Assembly (NCBI GenBank): GCA_014607495.2
Contig: CP053170.1
Coordinates: 6,944,001 to 7,008,000, forward strand
Source of the DNA: Carposina sasakii
Taxonomy: Eukaryota > Arthropoda > Insecta > Lepidoptera > Carposinidae
Reading direction: 5' to 3'
DNA length: 64,000 nt
Part shown: in pieces, positions 48,201 through 57,200 of the stretch
Layout: each line of letters opens with the position of its first letter
Position numbering within the stretch: the first letter of the stretch is position 1
The notes under the pieces: model-generated
Seen by the model: only the letters and a program-made list of their open reading frames with translations
The model's database searches: none
What the model was told of the DNA's origin: nothing
Made by a program: the position numbers and the translations under genes

Positions 48201-51200
48201 TAATAAGGCTTTTATTTTTCGCAGGGTCGCCTACGACGTCCGGCAAAGCGACGTGATGACGTGTATCGCTCTCATCTCTCACGTCATGTGCTATGCCAAC
48301 TCGGCTGTGAACCCTCTTATATACAACTTTATGAGTGGTGAGTACCCCCTTATATACAACTTTATGAGTAGTGAGTACTCGTAGAATGAGACTTTAGAGA
48401 TAGACAGGAAAGAAACTAATAGTATGAGATCTTACTGCAGATGTAGAAGCGGCCCTATTCTGATGTGAAAATGATTATTTATATGATCAAAACATGGCAG
48501 AACAAAGTTATCATTTGAATTTGATTTGATTTTTAAATTTCTTTATTAGTTGATAGAAAAACTTATAATCTAATGTACAATTTACTATAACTATACATTA
48601 CCGGAATATTGTGTAGATACTTTTAGGCTGCTGCACCTTTAAAAGTTTTGTAATACATACCAGCAGGTATTATGATTTACTCTTAACAACAATAATTATT
48701 ATGTTTGAAATAGGTATTTAAATATTAACTAGACAAAACTTACATGGGCTCACTAGTATTGAGTATTCCAATTGTTACACTAAATACATTCAGATCATAT
48801 AATGCCGCAATTGCAAAAGTTATGGGCATCATAATATTGCACTAATACATTTGTTTAATTCTACTATGCTACTACAACTTATTAAATAAAACTAATTTTT
48901 AGCAATTTAATGTTGCTAGAAAAGAGGGTAGATAACACACATTTGGACATCAAATATACTACACAGTGTAATCAGAACAGCAATGCAACATAATTAAGCA
49001 GGCTTGTCAATTTAGATTGCAGGTATTGATTAAAGAAAATGTAATTAATTATTTTGTGATTATTGTTGCATTATTTAGATTATGAAGCACAAAATTTTAA
49101 AATTAACTATTGTACATTTAAGACTAGCAATAATAGCATTAATAATTCGGAAATTTATTAGTCAATGAATATTTGCCCCACCGATTAGATACATACACTG
49201 TGGTTGCTATGCGTCGTCTGACTCTCGTAGTGATGGGGTAAAAGATATGCTCCGTACGTGTCGATATAAGGTAGATTTTACCAATGTTACAAATTAACGA
49301 ATTTGTGTGTTTTTTACTTTTAAAGTAGAATTTACGAGAATTTTTTTATATAAACTGACGCAAAGTGGGAAATTTTATAGATATGATATGTAATCTGTGT
49401 AAATTAGTGTAAAAAGTTATCATCACATTATTAGATCATAGACGTGTTTCTAAAAAGAATGTGGCTAGCAAATATTTAAATTTATTCAATAATCTTACAA
49501 AATATATAGGATATATAGATAGGCACAACCCAATAAATATATTTTTTTCTAAACATAAATGTTTGTAATAAAAAGGTTTTATTTTAAACAGATGAGCGTC
49601 GTACATCCGCAGTGGGATCTTAGGCTATAACAAGATTTTCGATCAGGAAGTGAACAAAAGCAATTGTATTTAATTATTGCTTGCCTTTAGATATTTATAA
49701 ATGTTAATTATAAACAGGGTTATGGCATTATTAGATGGCACTTAGTAACCGCTACACTGAATAAATTTAACTATTTATATTACATATACAATTATAATAT
49801 TTCTTTTATTGGGTTAAGAAAATCGGCTTGGAGAGTATCATCTTGGAAACCTTTATTATTTGCCGTGTTTTTTATAGTCTAGTCAAGAAAGTTTTAAGTT
49901 TAACATATTACCGCAGCAGCGTGATCCTTAACCCTTTTATAATTTATCTTTCATGCAAACGTTCTAGGGTGTGTTATGTGTATTAGCTATTTGAAAGTAA
50001 AAGTTAATGTGATACTGCCCTTAATTATTTTCATATTTATTTCCGTTTAATTTTTTTGTTTTATACTGGGTGTAAAAAGAAAACTTTGTTTTTTCAATAC
50101 TTCGGATTCTTTGTAACATCAAGATTATTTTTTTATGGAAGCACCCCTGGGAATTGAGGTCCAAAGTTACATTGATGTTAGATTTTTTTTTATATGATCC
50201 ATCTGAAATCGGTGACGAAACATTTATTTCAAAGATACCATGTCAAAATGTTAGTTTTGTAGGTACATTTGTACTTTGCGCATCAAACGAATACATTGCT
50301 TGCAATGAAATGATTTTTTTTCATATTTTTTTTGTCGTTACCTGGGTTGCTTCTATAGAAAAAAATGATCATAACCTTACAAAGAATACGAGGTATTAAA
50401 AAAACAATGTTGTCTTTTTACACCCTGTATAGATATTTATTTAGTTCGATTTTGTGTTTTTCATATTATTTATTTTGGATAACTCTCGCAAAGGAGAATG
50501 CCTGAAAATGTATGATTTTGGTACTTATCTAATATAGCAATGATTTATACCGCTCTAAAACTGTTTCTTCTGTTGAACAACATCATGAAAATTTCTTTTA
50601 AAATTTTTATTATTACGAGATTATACATATTGTATGTGAGCATACTTTTTGTCGAAGTTCTGTTATCAGTTTTTATAAATATCGGCTAGCCAAAATAAAA
50701 CTAGAACTACTGCTACAAGAGTATACGAACTAAATATCCATCGGCAAGAACTGATGAACAAGACATCGATACAATCTTATTTACCTATAGCGAAACATCC
50801 TTAATTCGAATGCAGAATATGATCTAAATTCAAGGAGTTATTCAAATCAGGGTCGTTTCCGGGTTAGGAATGCGTGCGTGCACATGCATTGACAATATTT
50901 ACTTGTCTCTACGTGTTTCATTTTCAAAGATATTTGCCGCTGATAGCAATAAGAGATTTAGGCAATGTATACTAAAATAGCATTTACTCGTTAAAAAAGA
51001 AAGACTTGTCCCTAATTTTTTTTACAAATAAACAAAATATATGCCGTTGTTCAGGCACCTCAAATAGATATTCATATAGGTACATGCTCGTACATACATA
51101 AACATATGGCTGTGATCCCGAGATAGGGTAGCAAGAACTACACGGTCATAGATATCCCACAGTCATGTTTAGCTTAGCGGGAAAAGATGTTAATAGGGAT

Positions 51201-54200
51201 GTTTACGGTATTTTTATTTGTATTTATATCGAAAGATCATAAAAGAAACATTTGCGAAAGAATAACTTTGCTAACGTGAAAACTTTCCGGGATATAACAA
51301 TTTCAAAATCACAATTTTAGACTTGCCAAAAAACGCTCCATACAAACGGCTACCATAATTATGACGTCACTCTATCAGTAACTTGTACGCGTGTAAAAGA
51401 AATTTTGTTCTACAGCAGTATTAAATGTTGCGTTTATAAATATGGTCACTAAACAAAAGTTGCTATAAATAATGCAGGTGGTCATGTGATGTAGTAATTT
51501 TCAATTAATTTCACATTTGAAAAATGGACTTGCCCACTTAACTTTAAAGGCTCATAACTACCTCATTTGGACACTTAATAAAAATTGAAATTTTACACAT
51601 AGGTGTGATTTTGATGATTTATTCTGATAAGCATAAAATGTCATTAAAATTCAACCATAGTAAACATCCTTATTATCATTGACAAGTTGTAAGCTCGCCT
51701 GAGATAATACCCGAGTTTTTGGTCGACTCTTACGACATGCACGGAAGGAGATGCAGCTTATGTTGTGTTCTAGTGAAACCCCGCATCAGCGCAGGACTAG
51801 AACAGGAATAGGTTATTCCAATACTATATATAATATTGAATATGAAATATCGCCTTTTCAATAAAATCCATGGAAACAACGGAGCGTAAAAGCGTAGGTA
51901 ACAGTTGTTAGAACTGGAGTAGTAACTTGTAGCCCATAACAAAGGCTTTTTAATACCATTTTTTATTCAGTTACATTAAAGTGGCTAAACATCTAGCTTT
52001 ATTCCCTCGTTTTAAAAATGGAAAAGTAATCAAACAAATAGGTTTATTACCATAGCTAACTAAGGTTATAGCTAAAAAACTTCAAACTTTTTAAGCGAAA
52101 AACAGGCAAGAAAACAACAGACCATTTCAGATTTTCTGGTCTTCGCATCAGAATGATGGTCTGAAATGAACAGTAATTGACCTAACTGGCACTTATACAC
52201 GGTATATACTATAAGACTATATCTACTTTCGGTTTTACCAGAAACACCTCGCATCTATATTTGGAAACCTCTCCTATATTATTATTTGTTTGAGGCCAAC
52301 TATCAAATATCTAATAGTAACAGGAGGTCTACTCTGAAGTGACGATAAACGAAGTATCGGCCGAATATCAAGGTGTTTCCTACTACGAACTTCCTTCGAT
52401 CGGATCAGTCGCACCGTTTTTTCATTCGGTCCGATCGAACTCTATTTGACAGGTATAAGGCTAGATAATAGAAAGTTTATAATATTAGTCAATGTGAATT
52501 ATTCTCTATGGTTTCGAATGAGTTGTGAACTCAGATGAATGAATCCGAAGCAATTTCGTAGTTGGGTCAAAGGCTGTCAAAGGCTTCGATTCGGTCGGGC
52601 TTCGGTCGGACCGAAAGATTCGAAAGCGACATTTCAGAGTAGACCCCCTGGATACGTTTGAGGCGGTGCCTCAATTTACTAATGTCTGCGTCTGAAAATT
52701 GGTACTTTTTGAAAAGAAATGATATGACATTTAGTCTTTTCTAGACTAAATGTCATATCACGATTCATGACTTGAGTGAAACCTGGGGGCGATTTCGCAT
52801 AAATTTTGACCGAAACGAAGCCGAAACGGGACCGTTGTAGAAGCTCGAAACGCAACAATCACTTTACGGTGATGTAAATTGACACATTTTAGCACAGATA
52901 TTTGTTTTTATTATGTCTTACTAGCGACCGCTGCATGCTAAAATATACCCTATTAATTACTCAAGCGTTATGTAAATATTAATTCGTTAAAAGTTAGTTA
53001 GTGGTTGCATTTCGGCTCGATTTTTTTGCGGAATTGCCCCCTAGAGCCAAATGTAATCGGGCCACGCCGCAAACTATTTTTTTTTTTTTTTTTTATAATG
53101 ACACGTTCACACAGCTGTGTTTCCAAAAATAGGGTTGATATCTTGAAGGAGATTCAATAGCCTCGTTTAGCATTAAAATGTTAAAGATCAGTAACAAGTT
53201 GCTAGTTCGTCGCCTGAGAAAATCACCTTGGCCAGTCTAAGGAAACTGTGGTACACTGATTACGTAACATAGCGTAGAACACGCTAGATTAGTGTAAGGC
53301 TGCGTTTCCACTGAGACGGAACGGAGAGGAGCTGTGCTTAGCGGTGCATGAATTGACCAATCACTATGCGCGAAATCTCTTCAATCTCTCAGAAAGAGCA
53401 TACGTCGTGGTGTGATTGGTCAATTCATGCACCGCTCCTCTCAGCTTCTCCTCAGTGGAAACGCAGCCTTATTACGTGACTATTACCTATAAACCTACAA
53501 TGTATGAAATGAAGGATGCATGTTTGACATGCATTGCGTGCAGCGAATCTTTACACTGGAGTAGCTTATCGTCTATTAAACAGGAATGCAAGTAAATATG
53601 TATTTGACGTACCAAGACTTAAAAAATAAAAATAAGTAACCTTACTTAAAAATTATAAACGCGAGAGTAACTCTATCTGTTGTTAGGCTGAGCCTAACTA
53701 TTGAACAGATTTTAATGAAATTTGGTATAGAGATGTTCTACAGGGTGAAACAGCAAGACTATGTACAGTGAAATGCTATGAAGAATTTCCCCTAAAACAA
53801 GACTTGAAATCGTTTTTTTTTTTAAATATAGTATGGAGAATTCCTAAATATGCGGGTATACGGTTCATAATAAGGAAACATTATATTCGATAAAGTTTAC
53901 GTATAACAATGATCTTAACTAAGTTGCGTTATTATTTTATTATTTTGTTTCATACTTATTTTTAATTAAAAACGGCTAAGTAGTGCTAGTAGGCTTTTAT
54001 CGCTACATAAATAGTACCTACTCTATTCCAAACTTAAATTATTCCTTATATCTGTTTGGAATAAGGTATATTTAGAAAAAAATATGAAATTTTCGCATTT
54101 TTCTAACTGCAAATAAAGCTTGACTGAAATGTTTTGCTTTCAGGATTCCCAGGCTTTTCAGGTTGGTAGTTAATCAAGTACTTGGTGTGGTAAAAATCTA

Positions 54201-57200
54201 GAAATTTCGTTCTGAAGTAAAATATTTAAGAAGAGAAGGTACAGTATCTTAATTATTTATATATCCTAACTAAGGGTAGATTTTTCCAATAGTCATTTAT
54301 ATACATATAGGTACCTAGTGTTGTCGCTCGATAGTTCACTATCGATAGTCTATCGATAGTTGGGCAAAAATAATAGTATCGATAGTTCTATCAATACTAT
54401 TGATAGCCCCGTGAGGGGCAATACTATTAACACACAGCAATACTATCGATATTATAGATGATTTTCGAGGTCAACTATCGACCGTGCGGCAACACTAGTC
54501 AGATACGTCATTTGAAGGATAAAGTTGATGCTGTCTCTATCTTTACTAAGTTTTAGAGAAAGACAACAACAAAATTCTTTAGTTAGAACTATTCGCATAA
54601 TGAAAAACCTGCCCAAAATATTACGATTGTAATACAATTATTTTTCTGTGTTTTAAAAGTTTATCGCAGCTTTTGTACCTTCTTTTCCTTATTGAACGTT
54701 TTGCTTGAGTATACGCCAATTTTTTATATTATTTTTATTTACTTTAAAATATAACTATATTGTCACAGATAATGCGCATATTTGTTCTCACAAAGCATGA
54801 AATAAAATAGAGTAAGATTAAGCAAATAAAAACAAATTAATAAAAAAAAAATTGTTTTATGCACTGAACAACATTGATATGCACTTAATAAATTATCCTA
54901 AATAAAGCACATGATAAAAACATGCAACCCTTTAATAGTGAGACGACTATTGTAGCTTTCTATTTCAAAGAATAGATGGACTGGACCAAAGTTTTTGAGA
55001 CCAACATATAATAATATAGGATGATGCGGAGTTTCGCTAGAATACATCAGCTGCATCTCCTTCCGCGCATGTCGTAAGAGTCGACTAATTGAACTCAGGG
55101 GACATTCTCTCATAAGCTAGATAGATAGATGAAATTCTTAACCGTACATGGGCGAGCTTACTGTCTTCTATGGCATTTTCTACTAGCTAACCTAAGCTAG
55201 CAACTTGTCACTGATGTTTACAACTGGTCCCGCTTTGCTAAACGTGTCTGTATGATCCAAATAAGATAATCACGTGATTTGTTAACTTAATTAGAGAAAA
55301 ACTTAATTACTGAAAGTAAGGACATAATGAAGCTGAAATTATAAACCAAGGCAAAATTCATCATCATTATCTACTTTCATCCTACATTTGTTTTTATGAC
55401 TGGCTGCCTTTTCCGCGTGGTGTCGTCAGAGTAGAGTTTGTAACACCCCATGCCTGACTGTGGGTATCGCACGAGGTGTTTAAGGGTTTCCGGGAGGCGG
55501 CAGCGCCTCCCGTGCTGACAATATAGTCCAAAAATCAGACTACGGTCACCAACCCGCCTGCCCAGCGTGGTGACTATGGGCAGAAACCCCCCATGGCAGT
55601 AGTCTCGTGGAATTGAACTTCATCCAAATATACATACATACATACATATAATCACGCCTTTATCTCTTAGGCAGAGCACCAAGGGCCTATAGAACCACAT
55701 GGTGCCACTTCTGACCAATTTTGAGAGTTGAGATGTACAAGTTCGGTTAATAAAAAATATGCATTAACCCGTAATCTCCAAATATGCTTAGCGAAATTGG
55801 TTGTAAGATACACCATAGCAATATGTTAGAAAGCATCATATATCCCAACCATTTGGCAATAGGCCTGAATTGTATGTTACGATATGTCATTTGCATGCAA
55901 ATGGCTTAGCACACCCCAATGCACATGCAATTAATAGTAGTCATCTGTAAAGGTTCCGCCTCAGTGATAGCCCAATGGTTAAGACGTGTGCCTTTCGTTC
56001 GGAAGGTGTGGGTTCGATCCCAGTCACATGCCTGTACCACTGAATTTATTTAATGTATGGATTTTAATATACTAAAATCAGTCAGTCCGCGTTTTACAGG
56101 ATACACTCTGGAGAGTGTGCGTGGGAACTTCACAATACAGTTCCACCAGCCCCTTTTCACCATCGGGATACTAGACGCAGACTAGCGTATCACCCTTATG
56201 TTGTTGATATCCCACCCATCCGCACCAAACGTTATGCTAACTCGTTTGTAATACGAACGGCTAAGGTGTGGAATGCACTTCCTGTCGATGTATTTCCTGA
56301 GTACTACAACATTGGTCTTTTCAAAGCTAGAGTGAATAGGCACTTTCTAGGCAAACATATACCACCCTAGGCCGCATCTTGCTTAACATCAGGCACGATG
56401 GCGGTCAAATGTTTGCCTAGCTAATTGTAAAAAAAATATTGGTATTATGGATATAAAACAAAGGCCAAATACTTGATAGATATGACTTTTGAATGAAAAC
56501 TATTATTACACCGACCCCGTAAATAATGGGGTAAGGGAAGATGATGATTTAAATGATCATCCTCAATGCTGTCAAAATAACGGTACCATTACTAAATCGC
56601 AGTAAAATATCGTATACGTAGGCACCGTTTTTACGCATGCCCTCCACATCGTTGTTTAAAAACAGGTCAGTCGTGGATTCCATAAACATTGTGTACAATA
56701 ATTATTTTTTTGAAATTATAGAGTCCTTTATAAATATTAAAATCTTATAAGTACAGATAAGACAAACTCCTTATTAAAGTTACTGGCGCGTGTGTCAGCA
56801 TCTATTAAAAATGCAGCCTTGGGATTGTAGATATTTCTGACATCTTGGAAAATAATTCATATTTTGGGGATCTAAATACATATAGGTACCTAATAGGTAC
56901 ACACTGTTTTATTATCAAAATGGGATAGCTAGAACTGCACAGCGAGCCGATACAAAAAAATTGTGTCAGGTTGTTGCCTGATAGAATGCCCCTAACTTTC
57001 TTAGGCGACTATAACGACATGCTTGGAAGGAGATGAAGCAAAGCCCCGCATCAGTACAGGATAGGACACAAGTCTTAAAACACGATACCTATTTAAAAAC
57101 TGCGATCTCATTTTTAGGTGTTTTGTTTTTTCTGCGTAAACGTTTTCATTGGAATAGAAGGATAGAATATGCCACATAAATACCACGTCCTGTTATTAAC

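Larger units (their letters stand above)
41791..48224 (+). other. Intron 5 (6.4 kb) carrying a near-complete LINE
   Basis: GTAAGT donor, TTTTATTTTTCGCAG acceptor. Positions 41800-42640 hold only family H and C scraps (42085-42130, 42650-42700). Positions 46650-47590 show no clear feature beyond a repeat shared with 3.2-3.4 kb at about 46690-46780. Confidence 0.8.
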
